Below are positions 1-11,554 of a DNA stretch of 64,000 bases, piece by piece. A model generated the notes under the pieces. That model made no database searches, had not been told where the DNA came from, and was given only the letters and a program-made list of their open reading frames with translations. Both the position numbers and the translations under genes were made by a program. Position 1 is the stretch's first letter. Every line of letters starts with the position of its first letter. The stretch is from Copromyces sp. CBS 386.78 (Eukaryota; Ascomycota; Sordariomycetes; Sordariales; Sordariaceae), in assembly GCA_030685235.1 (NCBI GenBank), contig MU839214.1:56950-120949 (forward strand), given 5' to 3'.

Positions 1-113
1 CACCCTCGGCAGAGTCGGAGTCGGAGCCAAAGGATTCTACAAGAAGCAAGTCCGGCCTGCCCGACTCACTACCCGGTGCCAGCTCGACCGAAAAGGCCAT
101 CGGCAGGGAATGA
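1..113 (+). CDS. 3' end of a gene truncated by the window edge
   Basis: Frame 3 is open from the window edge to a TGA at 111-113 and reads as a 36-residue hydrophilic tail rich in Ser, Glu and Lys, ending STEKAIGRE. The composition looks like the disordered C-terminus of a larger protein. No domain is visible and the family cannot be named. The other two frames are also open over this short stretch, so the frame choice rests only on amino-acid composition. Confidence 0.4.
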   Translation, partial: PSAESESEPKDSTRSKSGLPDSLPGASSTEKAIGRE

Positions 114-833
114 GGCGGAGCGTGTTCATCTGGGCATGGACGAGGGATGCGAGAACGGTTGAGTGAGTGTACAGTCCAATACTGGTCTGTTGGTTGGCTC
201 GAGACCTCTGGTCCTAGGCGTCTACATATCTATTTAATCCCTTTCGTTCCATTAATTAGCACATACCACTTGGATTTCGTTAATACCTTTTTGTCTCCTA
301 CTTGGCCGTTACGTTTTGTCTCTGTGGGGTTTGAGATGGCTTGGGATAGATCTTGTATAACAAATAAACCAACAGTAAATTGTATATATTATGTCTGTCA
401 GTTCGACTGTGTTAACCAAGCGAGCGCGATGAACTTATGAAAAACACATGACGGTTGTTCCTACTGAGCATAGCCCGGATTGGATAAGCTTCGATGGTGC
501 AATAGCATTCGAACTTGAATGGTTGAGGGTTCGACGCCAAGCGCAACTTGATGTCGACGACACCTTCTCACGAACCAAAACACCACATATGAGGAAAGAC
601 CACATGACAAACCAAACAAAGCATGCGCGCTTGAAATAGCAACCTCAACTTACCAGACTTTTCACCTCGCCCGGTCAGTCAGCCATCTTTTTTTTCGCGG
701 AACACTTCTCCAGTTCATCCCAGCCACACTCATTTGCCTCGGCCATCATTCAAGCATAATCCCTTCCGCAAAACCAGCATCATTATTTTCCGCACATCCA
801 GTCGTTTCCCCCCATCTGTCCTTCACACCCACA
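114..833. other. Intergenic region, no gene supported
   Basis: This stretch holds only short overlapping ORFs without recognisable content. It should contain the 3' flank of the preceding gene and, towards 640-833, the pyrimidine-rich promoter and leader of the PLAC8 gene. That leader is rich in CCA/TCA/CCC runs before the ATG at 834. Confidence 0.5.
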
Positions 834-2838
834 ATGGCGTGTCGAGAGACTTCAATCAAACCGGAAAACACTTCGTGCAGGCCGCCGGAAATCCCAGACA
901 ATGACTGGAAAATCAGTCTTTATGACCCTGGCGATGACATGGACGGTGTGCGAGCATATCTTCTCCCCTGTGACCTGTTCGGCCGCACCCGCTATCGCTT
1001 GAACCTCATGGGGCAGGGCCATGATCCTCTTGATCTCACCGATTACGAAGAGTTCAATCCGACGTGTTGGAAGTTTTTCGGGCTGTGCATTGGAGGTTTA
1101 TGTACGTCTCACCCTCTTCTTCTCTTGCTCTCGGCCTGTGACCTTTGGTTAACAATAACTAGACATCGGCAGTGGCATCTACACCGGCAAAGAGACGACC
1201 AGGATCCGTGAAAAGTACGGCATCAAAGGCACAGCAGGAGACGACATCACCATGGGTATTCTCTGCCAGCCATGCTCCCTAATTCGAAATGACCTCGAGA
1301 TCCGCCAGCGTGAGAGCATGAAACGAGAGGCCGATCTCCCTCCTCCGTGTCCCATTGGCGAGAACTACCGGCCCATCTTCGCCATCAAGCCCGATGGCTA
1401 CAAGTCGGAGCCGAGGATGTCTACGCCTCGAGGCATATTGAAGCCCATCACGTCTCCGGAAACCTCATCTCCGCCGGATGGCCAACCTACTCTTCGAGAA
1501 GTGCGCTTCCACGAACCAGGGCAGGGAAATGCACCCAATGTGGCTGCCTCGTACCCTACTGAAGTTGGCTATGTCGCCCAATCTCCCATCAGCCTTGGGA
1601 CCGAGGCTGGTCCTTCAAATGCCTGCCAACGACGCAGAGAGGGAACTCTCACTCCTATCGAGGAAGCAGAGAACCAAGCTGCAGAAGAAAGGAAGAAGTG
1701 CGTCATCCTGGGCCCTGCCATGAATACTTTCCAGAGAACGACAAGCCCACCTGTCATGCATGTCACCACCAGCAATGCTCCCATCCAGGCACCAATCCCG
1801 ACTCGTGACCACGACAGATCTGGCAAATGTCGAAGCCCGGATACCGGTCGGTTGGCAGAACCCGTCCAATCCCGGGAGTCCCCTCGGAGGGCATGCACAG
1901 GATCTACCAACGTTCGGGGTTCTGAGTACCAGCCTGACCGCCTTGAAGATCCGGACCGGTCCCGGAAATCGCCTTCAAAGGTACTCGCTGGGTCTACCAG
2001 TGGTCGGAGTCCTGAGTGTCAACCCGATCGACTTGAAGAGCTGAGCCGGCCAGCGCCGAACCGGGCCCTGGACTCGTTCCAAAATGCAGCCATATCTACC
2101 AATGTTCGGAGTTCGGAGTACCAGCCTGATCGGCTTGAAGCGCAGCGCCGTTCTGCGGAATCACCCTCAAAGGTGCTCAGGTCAAACGTTGCACGGTTGG
2201 CCTCTGATTCGCCCCCAACCTCGCAGAGATCTCTTGATATCCGCCTATCCGAGGATAGATCCGACGAACCCACTGCACAATTTCCGGTCATAGAAGCGCG
2301 CGTGCCATCCCCCGAACTCTCTCGAAAGGCACCCAACATAGGAAAGGCCCGTACTCCATTCCACAAGTCCAAATTCTCGGAGGAATTTGATCACCTATCT
2401 CCTGACGAAATGTTCTCCCAAATTCCCGACGCTGCCCCAAGCAGCTCCCTCGATGCCCCTCCCCGACTTCCACACTTGCCTGGTGCATTCGACACTCCAT
2501 CTATGCCGCCCGCAACCATCCCTGCAAGCTGTACTAACGTTCCTACTCAACTTCCCCAGTTGCCTGGCGCATTCCCATCCTCTTCGCATTCAGAGACATC
2601 CAACATGAAGCCAACCGCTCTTGAGCAGCTTGCTGCCCTTCGCGATGTGGCCAACCAGTCACCCAAGGTCGCCACCGTCGAAGAGGCGGAGGCTGTGCTT
2701 TCAGAAACGATCGAGGGCCGGGTGGAGCAAGCGCGAGTCGGTGATCGCTCTCATGGCATCTCCCAAGACCCTCAACTCGAGACTCTTCCTCCCAGAGATA
2801 CCCGCCACCGCCTCAACATCGACGAGCAACTAGCGTAG
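834..2838 (+). CDS. PLAC8-domain protein with long disordered repetitive tail
   Basis: Two exons, 834-1101 and 1163-2838, are joined by a 61-nt intron (GTACGT donor, AACTAG acceptor), giving 647 aa. Residues about 60-140 form a PLAC8 (Cys-rich, DUF614-like) domain: CWKFFGLCIGGLY, then a glycine-rich stretch, then the signature LCQPCSLIRNDLEI with Cys124 and Cys127. Known members are small membrane-associated Cys-rich proteins linked to cell size and metal resistance; no specific role can be assigned here. The rest is Pro/Ser-rich and disordered. It contains GILK (180-183), REVRF (201-205), three copies of a roughly 30-residue repeat around YQPDRLE, and two LPxLPGAF motifs. The stop at 2836-2838 is a TAG, after which the same frame stays open to 3687 (separate entry), so the native protein may be about 930 aa. 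Confidence 0.75.
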
Positions 2839-3687
2839 GACGTGGCTCGTTCGCAACCGCATAATCTAGGCGCCGACAACCTCGTTGGGGTGCCTCCTCG
2901 GGTGGAAGCTCATGATCTTCGGAAGGATACTGTCGTCGACCTGCCTGACCATCAGCATGAGCCTCACGGTCTCCATATGGATGCCAAGCTCGCCTTGAAC
3001 GCTGCAAGAATTAGGGACCACCCCATCGAGTCCGACCCCCGCATCAACTCGCCTAAACCGTGCTCCGTCCGCGATCACAGGATTGCCGAGGACAAGCGCT
3101 TGACGATTCCCAGGACTGGCAGTCCGTTCAGACATGGCATCCACCTGGACCAGCGCGTCGCAACTCCTCCGGCATTGGCACGCCCGCATGCTCTTCTCGA
3201 AGACAGGCAAATCGCGACGCCCAGCCCCAGTGCTGGTCGTGAGAACCACAAGCTTGCTTCCGACGCCAGGATTGCGAGTCCAGGTCTGGGATCAAGACTG
3301 GGAGGTCTGACGGGTGGAAGACCTCATTCGCTTCGCCATGATGGTCGCGTTGGGACGCCCAAGCATTCGGGAGAGAATATTTATGATTTGGCAGCCGATA
3401 CTAGAGTGTCTCCTCTTGATATCCCGTCGGCTTCGGTTGATGCGAGGGTGTCAGCCGGGACTGGGCTGGACGTAAGGGTTTCGGCTGGAACCGGGACCGG
3501 ACCAGTGAGTTCGCCGGCGAAGAGTCCGGAGCCGAGAAGTCCTCCGCCCAAGAGAGTGGCTGCTGCTAGTCCGGCTTTGAGCGCGTCGAGTATCATCAGC
3601 ATTGGAACGAGAGCGCAACAGCTGTTGGAACACTTTTTGGAGAGGGATCGGAGGGGGGCGGAGAGGAGGAGTGAGAATAAGTCGTAG
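2839..3687 (+). pseudogene. Same-frame continuation of the PLAC8 gene beyond TAG
   Basis: The reading frame of the PLAC8 gene continues without another stop for 282 codons to a TAG at 3685-3687. It encodes about eleven units of a 17-19-residue repeat with pattern H-x-L/I-x-x-D-x-R-I/V-x-T/S-P, for example HLDQRVATP, LEDRQIATP and LASDARIASP. The first unit (HRLNIDEQLA) lies before the TAG and the next (HNLGADNL) lies after it, 18 residues later, so the spacing is not disturbed by the stop. There is no ATG near the beginning; the track-style start is GTG. The segment ends in a possible helix, TRAQQLLEHFLERDRRGAERR. It is best read as the C-terminal third of the upstream gene, cut off by a nonsense codon, or reached by readthrough or an unrecognised splice. 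Confidence 0.6.
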
Positions 3688-4472
3688 TCGGTGGTCGTAA
3701 ACCAGCTGGGTGATTTGACAACAGGGTACAAGTTCAAGGAAGGCCGTGCACAAGGTGAAACATGCAACCTTGGTTAGCCGACATTCAGGACGAGAGACTC
3801 GGTCTGAGGACCGCCCGGGAGAAACGACCTAGGATAAGGACGGAATTGATGGCCGAGACACACGGATACCTGCAAACAAAAGCTTTAATCGTTAGTCTTA
3901 ATCATTAGCACTAGATACCTAAGATTGAGTAATCGTTATTCTCTTCAGATGAGTTTGGTGGTCATGGTGGTGTCTCTGTTGGAGGTGGGTCAGGTGACGA
4001 ACGAAATGACGGTGTTCTGCGCAGAATGATTTGATTTGCCATTTTTACTCACCTACCCTCTACAATTTCATGATCATCGGCGTGTGGCCCGTGCCAACCG
4101 ATGCCGCCCGGCAATGAGGGCGGAGAAGCCATCTGTCCCGGTGCCGGAGACAGCGGACCCGACCCCACCGGCTCCGTCTCACAAAGTGGGGCCCGCCCGC
4201 GACATCTGAACTTTCCCCTGTCCGAGGTCTTGGCGGCGGGGTGGTTCCCGCTGTCCCTGACTCCAGATTGCAAAGTTGCCCCTCTTGTCGCATTCCGAAT
4301 TCCTGAGACGAACCGAGAAAGTGGTACACGACCCTGACTCGCTTGAACTTGAATTGAGTTGACGCGCAGAGGATTTTCACTTTCATCAAAACAACTCGTC
4401 CGGACAAGAATATACCGTCAGGACTGTCTTAATCAAAACCCAAGTCAAGAATACCAGACAACCACGGCCAAA
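3688..4472. other. Intergenic region and probable hydroxymethylbilane synthase promoter
   Basis: No coding ORF is convincing here. The frame of the next gene is open upstream from 4359 with an earlier ATG, but that 38-codon extension is not like the family and was left out. A GC-rich block at about 4,090-4,260 precedes the gene. Confidence 0.5.
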
Positions 4473-5486
4473 ATGTCGGAACAAAAACAAACAGTCCACA
4501 TCGGCACCCGCCGCTCCGCCCTCGCCCTCCGACAAGTTGACCTCGTCATCGCCGCCCTCCAGCCTCACCACCCCAACGTGCACTTCCAAGTAGACGCCAT
4601 CGCCACCCTCGGGGACAAGAACCAGACGGCCTCCTTGCCTTCCCTCGGCAAGGGTCTCTGGACCAACGAGCTCGAAGCCAAGCTGTTCAACAACGAAGTC
4701 GACTTCATCGTGCACTGCCTCAAGGACGTGCCCACCACGTTGCCCGAGGGCGGCAAGATCGGCGTGGTCACGGAACGTGAAGATCCGCGGGACGTGGTGG
4801 TTATGAAGAAGAAGTGGGCTGAGGAGGGCAAGTACAAGGTCCTGGCTGATTTGCCCGAGGGTGCCATCGTCGGTACCAGCTCCGTGCGCCGCGCCGCCCA
4901 GCTCCGCAGACAATACCCGCGTTTGGTGTTCAAGGATGTGCGCGGTAACATCGAGACGAGAATGCGCAAGTGCGACGAGGAGGATTACGACTGCATCATC
5001 CTTGCCGCTGCCGGTCTGTTGAGGATGGGCTACGACGAGCGCATCGCCCAGTGGTTGGATTCGACGACGGAGGGCGGAGGCATGTTGCATGCGGTTGGAC
5101 AGGGCGCGCTGGCGATGGAGGTTAGAGAGGGTGACGAGAAGATGTTGGAGATCATCAAGCCGCTGTGTCATGAGAAGACCATGTTGGCGACGTTTGCCGA
5201 GAGAGCGGTCATGAGGAGCTTGGAGGGCGGGTGCAGTGTGCCGATTGGTGTTGAGACGAAGTGGGTGGAGGACAACAAGCTGCAGCTTAAGGCGACGGTG
5301 GTCAGCTTGGATGGAAAGCAGAGTGTGGATGGGCAGAGCGTCGAGGTGGTCAAGACGATTGAGGAGGCGGAGGAGATGGGTAGGAAGTTGGCCGAGGACC
5401 TGGCCAAGAGGGGCGCGCAGAAGATCTTGGACGTTGTCAACCAGGGTCGTGCCTCGGGTGGTGCGCTCAAGGTTGGGGATCTCTGA
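4473..5486 (+). CDS. HEM3: Hydroxymethylbilane synthase (porphobilinogen deaminase)
   Basis: Single-exon gene of 337 aa. The enzyme joins four porphobilinogens into hydroxymethylbilane in the cytosol, the third step of haem synthesis. Family landmarks are in order: IGTRRSALALRQ at the N-terminus, GLWTNELE, HCLKDVPT with the catalytic Asp85, VGTSSVRRAAQL (133-144), VRGNIETRMRK (156-166), and EGGCSVPIG with Cys254, which carries the dipyrromethane cofactor. Length matches fungal orthologues. I chose the ATG at 4473 (context CCAAAATG) over the in-frame ATG at 4359, because homologous sequence starts a few residues after it and the upstream 38 codons look like leader. The gene converges on the glycine-cleavage gene to its right. 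No lesion is seen. Confidence 0.96.
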   Translation: MSEQKQTVHIGTRRSALALRQVDLVIAALQPHHPNVHFQVDAIATLGDKNQTASLPSLGKGLWTNELEAKLFNNEVDFIVHCLKDVPTTLPEGGKIGVVTEREDPRDVVVMKKKWAEEGKYKVLADLPEGAIVGTSSVRRAAQLRRQYPRLVFKDVRGNIETRMRKCDEEDYDCIILAAAGLLRMGYDERIAQWLDSTTEGGGMLHAVGQGALAMEVREGDEKMLEIIKPLCHEKTMLATFAERAVMRSLEGGCSVPIGVETKWVEDNKLQLKATVVSLDGKQSVDGQSVEVVKTIEEAEEMGRKLAEDLAKRGAQKILDVVNQGRASGGALKVGDL

Positions 5487-5948
5487 TGTGTGTTCTTTTG
5501 ATGATGTTTTTGTACGATATACAAGGATGAAAAGTTGGCGCGATGTTTTTCTTTTTGCGGGCGAACTAAAAGCTAGAGATATGCGAGGCGCAACCCTGAG
5601 ATTGATACCATCTGCTCACCATGCATGATACATATTCTGACATGACACCGTGCATGCATGCCTTCTTGTCCGATGAACTCCAATTCGAAGTATGCATAAA
5701 CTACCAAACACCACCCTTCGCCGTCTGACGATACAAGTACTTCTTTTGGGTGTGTACGTCTTAAGGCGCCCCATGTTGTAATCTAAAAGCAGGTTGAACT
5801 GTCCGAAATTGAGTTGATCCCCGTAACCATTTCCCCGGGTTCCGTCATAAATAGCCAAATATACACCAAGCATTCATTAATCTGTTTTTTCCCCGTCACA
5901 AGCGCCCCATGTTTTGCTCATCTCTTGCGTAGGTAGGCAAATAATCGT
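5487..5948. other. Convergent intergenic region
   Basis: This holds the 3' flanks of two convergent genes (HEM3 and the glycine-cleavage H protein). No ORF, RNA gene or repeat is supported. Confidence 0.5.
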
Positions 5949-6585
5949 TTAGTGGTCCTCGGAGGCAGTGAACTCCTTGTAGGCCGCCTCGTCCATGAGC
6001 TTCTCGAGATCTGCGATACCCTCCTCGCTAACCTGGATCTTGGCGACCCAACCGCCGCTGGCAGAGTGATCCTCGGGAGCCTTGTTGATGGTCGAGGGGG
6101 CCTCCTCGAGGGTCATGTTGGCGGCGACGACCTTGCAGCTGATGGGAGCGTTGATGTCGGAGGCCGACTTGACGGACTCGACAGCGCCGAGGGCATCACC
6201 GGCCGAGATCTCCTTGCCCTCCTCGGGCAGCTCGACGAAGACGACGTCGCCGAGGGCCTTGGCGGCGTATGAGCTGATGCCGACGTAACCGGTCTTGTTG
6301 TCGTCGGAGAGCTCGACCCACTCGTGCTCGCGGGTGTACTTCCTTACTTCATCTGTCGTAGTTGTGGTGGTTAGCATTGTGCGGGGCATGTGTTGCGATT
6401 GTGTGCATCATGGGCGCAAATGGGAGACTCCGCTATCGGGAAGCGCATCGGCTGATGGAGACGGGAACGGGTAGCTCACTGTTGGCAGTAACGGAGAAGG
6501 GACGCGCAATGCGGACGGAGCTCTGAGCGAAGGCAGAGACGGCGGAAGGACGAGCGATCCGGAGGCAGCGAGCAATTGAGGCCAT
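5949..6585 (-). CDS. GCV3: Glycine cleavage system H protein, mitochondrial
   Basis: Two exons on the minus strand, 6585-6480 and 6352-5949, are separated by a 127-nt intron (GTGAGC donor, GCTAAC branch site, GACAG acceptor). The product is 169 aa. Exon 1 encodes a 35-residue Arg/Ala/Ser-rich presequence typical of mitochondrial import (MASIARCLRIARPSAVSAFA...). Exon 2 encodes the lipoyl domain: YTREHEWVEL, GYVGISSYAAKALGDVVFVELP, and GAVESVKSASD, in which Lys97 is the lipoylated residue that shuttles the aminomethyl group between the P, T and L proteins. The ORF can also be read from an ATG inside the intron at 6389, but that would drop the presequence and break the family N-terminus, so the spliced model is preferred. 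Stop is TAA. Confidence 0.94.
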
Positions 6586-8685
6586 TGTGACGGTTGGGCT
6601 GGTGGTTGGGGAGGAGGGGAGTGGACGGAGGGTGTGTATATCGACTTGGACTTGGTGGTGTAGTTGTTAGTGTTCAATTAATGCACCGGCCAGAAGTCTA
6701 GAAAAAAGGGCACTGACGAGAATCCGGGGTGCATCCGTGCCGAATGACGACCAAAAAACGGGCTGCCGGCCACCTGACAAACGGCGGAACTCGGGGCTAG
6801 CAGCTGTCAAGACCGGATTGCCAAGACCATGGAACCGAGCATCGGGAGTCATAGTCCGAGTGACTGTTTTTTCCCCAGTCTTCAAAGAGGAGACACCGGC
6901 AAGGTACTTCGGCAGTCCCTCGGATGCAGCCCAGATTATGTAAGCCCCACCAGCATGGAAATGCGGGCATGGCTGGCCGGGCCATCAAGGTGGAACGGGC
7001 CGGATCTGGGGAAGATCACAACACATGGCAGACATTGCAAATGGAGTGTCCACTGTTGACTGCCCACCCCCGCGTGGGTTGGATTGATATCAATGGACAA
7101 TTGGCAACGGGAAAGATGATGCTAAGTCGCAAGTGAGCGATGCACCATGTTATGGCTTGCTTTGACATGCAGCCTGCCATAGGTTAATTCCTTGGATGAA
7201 GTTGAGACGCTGCAAGGGCCCGGGCGTGGATGTGTGGATGTCTTGTTTACATTGGGGCTCTTTTGTTGACATTGTGTTGTTGATGTTTAATATGTTGGAT
7301 TTGGAGTTATCGCTATCTCTGCTCTCTAAGGGTAGAGCCCCCCGTCGGTGTCACCATGCCATTCTGCCACTACACCATCTCAAGCATATCTGACTGCCGT
7401 TGTCATATCAATGTGAGACGTGGGAGGTAAAATGAGGAGGGTTGGCCATGATATTGCCGGGTGTCAAATCCTCTTTCAGCTGTCAAATATATGTTGTTTC
7501 GGCGCGGGGTTCGTCTTATTATCGTGATTGTCATGGCAATGGAACCTATATGTCCTGGCCCAATTTGGAGACCCAAAACATGCGATAAGGACATGTTCGT
7601 TCGGTCTTGTCGTCAGCTCAGCTATATACAATTTTCACAGTTTGATTAAAAGGAGCCACCCATGCAAACGGAGAAGGGACTGAGCAGCCGCAAGCGCGCA
7701 CATGTCCTGATTGACATCTTTTTAACGCCAGCGAGACTCCAGCAGCGTGTGAGAGACGAACAGCCGCCCAGCCAAGCTAGCCAGCGGATCCACCTTCTGC
7801 GATTCCAAAAGTGGAGTCTTCGTCTGATCGATTCGACGACTGGAGCTTCTCCCCCTTGGTCCGTGCGTGCCTGGCCCGTCATCGTCCTGTCCGTCAGTCT
7901 GCTGCCCGTCAGTCTGCTGCCCGTCAGCGCCGCCAGCCCTGCACTGCACAGCGGCAGCACCATCCATTCAACCAGGTCCCGTCCTTGCGGGAGTCCATGT
8001 CTACTAGCCTTCAATCCCGCGCCGGTCCAACTCCTTGCATGCCATCTCGCAGCATTTGAATCCACTCCATCTCCATCTTCCACTGTTGCTGCAGCATCAC
8101 TACTCCGCCCGCACTTCAGCTGCCATCATCCATTCCGTCGCCGTCCGCAGTCCAGAGCCTCCTCGTGAAACCCACAAGGTGCCCAGTAGACAGTTGTCGA
8201 CTATCGCACCATCCCCGATTGCGTTCCATCTTCCACGACCGACCCGCCGAGGTAGCAAGCAAGAAACGAGCAGCATACAAGCAAGCAATTAAGCCAAACA
8301 CCAACCAATATCACGCAACCATTATACCCATCCTTTAACCACGGCCAACACATCCGACCGCGCCGTCTCAATCACAAAGTCCACCTTTGCTCCCTCTCCT
8401 GCCATAGCACCTCGTCTAGCCGCCCCCCGCTTGCCGCCCGAACGCACGAGGAAAGCGTCATACCGAGTTTCACCAAACACCACAAACGGACGACGACAAA
8501 CCGATCGCTTAATCACTCCCGTCCGGCCCCTTTCGCCCTGTCTTTCTCTCTCGTCCGCACAGACAACCCATCATCGACGGCCGAGCCTCTCTGCCTCCCC
8601 CTCCCTCTCATCCACTGTCAAGTTGGACCTCTCGCCCTTCTCTGCGGGGTCCACGGAGCAGTTCCTCGATAACAACAACAGCAAC
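6586..8685. other. Divergent intergenic region between GCV3 and the Spg1-like gene
   Basis: About 2.1 kb separates two divergent genes. Several ORFs of 60-170 codons occur on both strands, notably at 7662-8168, but they overlap one another in several frames, are rich in Ser/Pro/His and match nothing I know. The right half is CT- and CA-rich and looks like promoter and long leader of the GTPase gene. A 15-bp unit (CCGTCAGTCTGCTGC) is repeated twice exactly at 7891-7920, with a partial third copy after it. Confidence 0.5.
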
Positions 8686-9733
8686 ATGGACACCGTGGTG
8701 ATGGATCACGATCAAACCATTAGCCCAGACGAGGCTCAGCTTCCTCACAACATTCCAGATGAGAACATGAGTGGCCTCGAAGATTCACCCCACATCACAC
8801 CCGACCAGAACGGCTTTCCAGATCGCCATTATCAACAAAACTTCGACCAGAACCTCAACAGCTCACCACGGTCGTATTCGCAACACGACAACTTCGACAC
8901 AGACCGATATGCCACGCCACCAGCAAACCAGGCTTCGATATCACGACCGCCCTCGGGCCTCGGAGGCCAGAACCCATCCCAGTCCGCAGAACACGGCTCC
9001 AGGACAGCCGCCGGTGGGAGTTCGAGCGAGCAGGCCAACGGGCGCAATCACGTCGTCATCAAGGTCGGCATGGTCGGCGATGCACAGATTGGCAAGACAA
9101 GTCTGATGGTCAAATACGTCGAAGGCAGCTGGGACGAAGACTACATCCAGACTCTAGGCGTCAACTTCATGGAAAAGACCATCAGCATCCGCAACACCGA
9201 GATTACCTTCAGCATCTGGGATCTTGGCGGCCAACGCGAGTTCGTCAATATGTTGCCGCTCGTGTGTAACGATGCCGTGGCCATCCTGTTCATGTTCGAC
9301 CTGACCCGCAAGAGCACGTTGAACAGCATCAAGGAGTGGTATCGCCAGGGGCGAGGATTCAACAAGACGGCCATTCCCGTCCTGGTAGGCACAAAGTACG
9401 ATCACTTTGTGAACCTGTCGCGGGAGGAGCAGGAGGAAATTTCCAACCAGGTAGGATCAGGTGTCCGTATACGGCAAAGTTCCTGCTTGCTGACATTACT
9501 TTTCCAGGCTCGGCGATTCGCCAAGGCGATGCGTGCGGCACTGATCTTTAGCAGCACGAGTCACAGCATCAATGTCCAGAAGGTAGGTCACGCTTCGCTT
9601 GCCGTGATTGGTCCAGGGACTGACTGTTTCGCAGATATTCAAGATCGTGCTATCCAAAGCCTTCGACCTAAAATGCACCATTCCCGAAATTAGCAACGTT
9701 GGTGAACCACTTCTCCTGTACCAGTCTGTATAG
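8686..9733 (+). CDS. spg1: Septation GTPase of the Spg1/Tem1 family
   Basis: Three exons, 8686-9450, 9508-9582 and 9635-9733, encode 312 aa. Introns are 57 and 52 nt, both starting GTAGG and ending CAG. After a 120-residue disordered Gln/Asn/Ser-rich N-terminus comes a Ras-like domain. G1 is GDAQIGKTS at 131-139. The switch region VNFMEKTI follows, and G3 is WDLGGQ at 178-183, with the LGG replacement of DTAGQ typical of this family. G4 is TKYD at 236-239. G5 is SSTSH in exon 2. The C-terminus PEISNVGEPLLLYQSV lacks a prenylation Cys, as in Spg1/Tem1. The family starts the septation-initiation/mitotic-exit kinase cascade at the spindle pole body. The frame is open upstream to an ATG at 8431; the start at 8686 is favoured because the extra 85 residues look like translated leader. 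Stop is TAG in a conserved C-terminal context. Confidence 0.92.
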
Positions 9734-11554
9734 AACGACGAGTAAACTCGACTCTGTCAACACCCTTCGCGACAACTGTGTGCGCGCGGCCTCCTCCGAC
9801 GATCTGCAATTTGCATTAATACCCCTGGCTGGCGACGGAGCGATGGCAACGTTGAGTACTTGTCACGGTCACTCGACTATGACAGAGGAGATCCGACCAA
9901 CGGACTACCGAGGCGCCGACCTCGTTGCAAATATTCGCTTCATAACCCATATGCTCAGACCTCAATCAGGCAGCTTTTCGCATCGGCACAGAGGCATTCT
10001 GTGATCTATGGGTTTGTTCTTCAGCAAATCAAGCACAACGAAGGAAGGTAAATGGGCGCGGGTGGCTTAAAAAACAAGACATTCATAGTCATTGGAGTAT
10101 GTTGTAAGAAACGGCCGGTTCGGGACGGATCATGCCAAATGGGCATCTTGATCCGATATAAGATGGTGGGGCGGGGCATTCTATACCAGAAATACGGAGC
10201 ACAAGGAATACGTGGGGTGTCCCCTTGGTCGTTCAGGCGTGGAACCGTCCCCGGTACAGGTAGAAAGGGACTGGATGTTTATTCTTTGGTTGTATGTGTT
10301 TTAATTCCCTGTTGACAGTCAACATATCAGTATTTCCCTGTACCTTCTTCGCATTCCCCTTTTCTCCGAGCCGATGGCATGGAGCACCACCCACCACCTC
10401 TTCCCAACCAAAATCAGAGACATGAACTATTTCGGAATCTCGGCTCGAAAGAGACAGCATGTATCTTCCGGCATCTTGTTCAGTCAGACTACCGTGCATT
10501 TAACAACTTGGCAGAATGCAAACAGCCATGGCAGCTATATATCCTACTCTCCCGCTCACGTACCTTGAACCAATCGCTGATCAAGATGTGACCGGGAGTG
10601 AGACATGAGATCGTCAAGGTGCGCTTCATCTTCCACGAGCGAAAAAGAGCTCGAAGGCCAGATCCAGAAATGACGTAAAATGCAGGTCTGTGTCCAACCA
10701 TTTCCCAAAAGCCAATGTTCTTCCCAACATGGTTATCGTACTCCCGCTTGCGGATGTCGCAGTAGACAACGGAACAAGCATACACAAACCTCGAGAACCG
10801 CACTCGATCCTCATCCCCGGCAGAGCTAGCCAGACATTTTTATCCTTCCCTTTGCGGCTGACACATTGCATGCGAGGACAATGCGAGGTTTCCAGAAGTT
10901 CGTCCCTGTCCACCCTGCTCGTGGTCCGTTACCTCGTGCCTGGCCACCTCAGACGCCGCGCAATGGCTGACCGAGCATAGTTATTCACGTCCAACTCTTC
11001 ATCGTCTTTTGGGACTGGACCTCCTCGTACGCGTCCCACATCAACAAGCATGGTGCTTTATCTGTCAAGTAATTACGATCCATCCACCTGCCACCAGCCA
11101 ATGCCCGGCAGCCAACAACAATGCCCCATTCATCACCGACAACACCGACTCTGCCGGCGCATCGAGCTTGCCCAATGGGTTTCCAACAATGTGGATTACG
11201 TGGAAATTTGGCGCTTTTGGAAACAGTTTCTTTGGCCGCCCAAGCCGTGGGGCTACGACGTGATCAAGGTATTGTCCTCTGAGGTTGGAGATGCACCGCA
11301 ACTCAAAGGCGTCGGACAACTCTAGGGACTTTGACATATTCAGGCAAACGAAGCTTCTTCAAACGGCCTTTCCCTCCGACCTGACGAATCCCAACCTCGC
11401 CATCCCAGAGCAAAAAATGATGGAAGAAGTTAAAAGCATCCCCGACCACATCATCGCATCCATCTGAGACATTCCCCCTTCCTAAACCACGCCTATATCG
11501 ACCACCAAACTAGACAGAAAGGGGCCCAACCACCGACCGCAATACCGAAGCATT
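9734..11554. other. Intergenic region, no gene supported
   Basis: Short ORFs on both strands (for example around 10,626-10,980 and 11,009-11,467) overlap each other and show no recognisable domain or consistent splice pattern. A short gene in the 11,050-11,470 interval cannot be excluded, but I could not build a model with convincing introns. Confidence 0.45.

Noticed and set aside
4386..5171. 261-codon minus-strand ORF opposite HEM3
   Set aside because: It is antisense to a well-conserved enzyme and has the composition expected from its third-codon bias; no domain.
7662..8168. 168-codon ORF in the GCV3-spg1 spacer
   Set aside because: Overlaps open frames on both strands and lacks any family pattern; more likely promoter and leader DNA.
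8431..8685. 85-codon N-terminal extension of the Spg1-like protein
   Set aside because: In frame and open, but Ser/Pro/Arg-rich, leader-like, and not expected in the family; the ATG at 8686 is preferred.
10489..11467. Cluster of 60-105-codon ORFs on both strands
   Set aside because: No consistent gene model with introns could be built and no motifs are seen.
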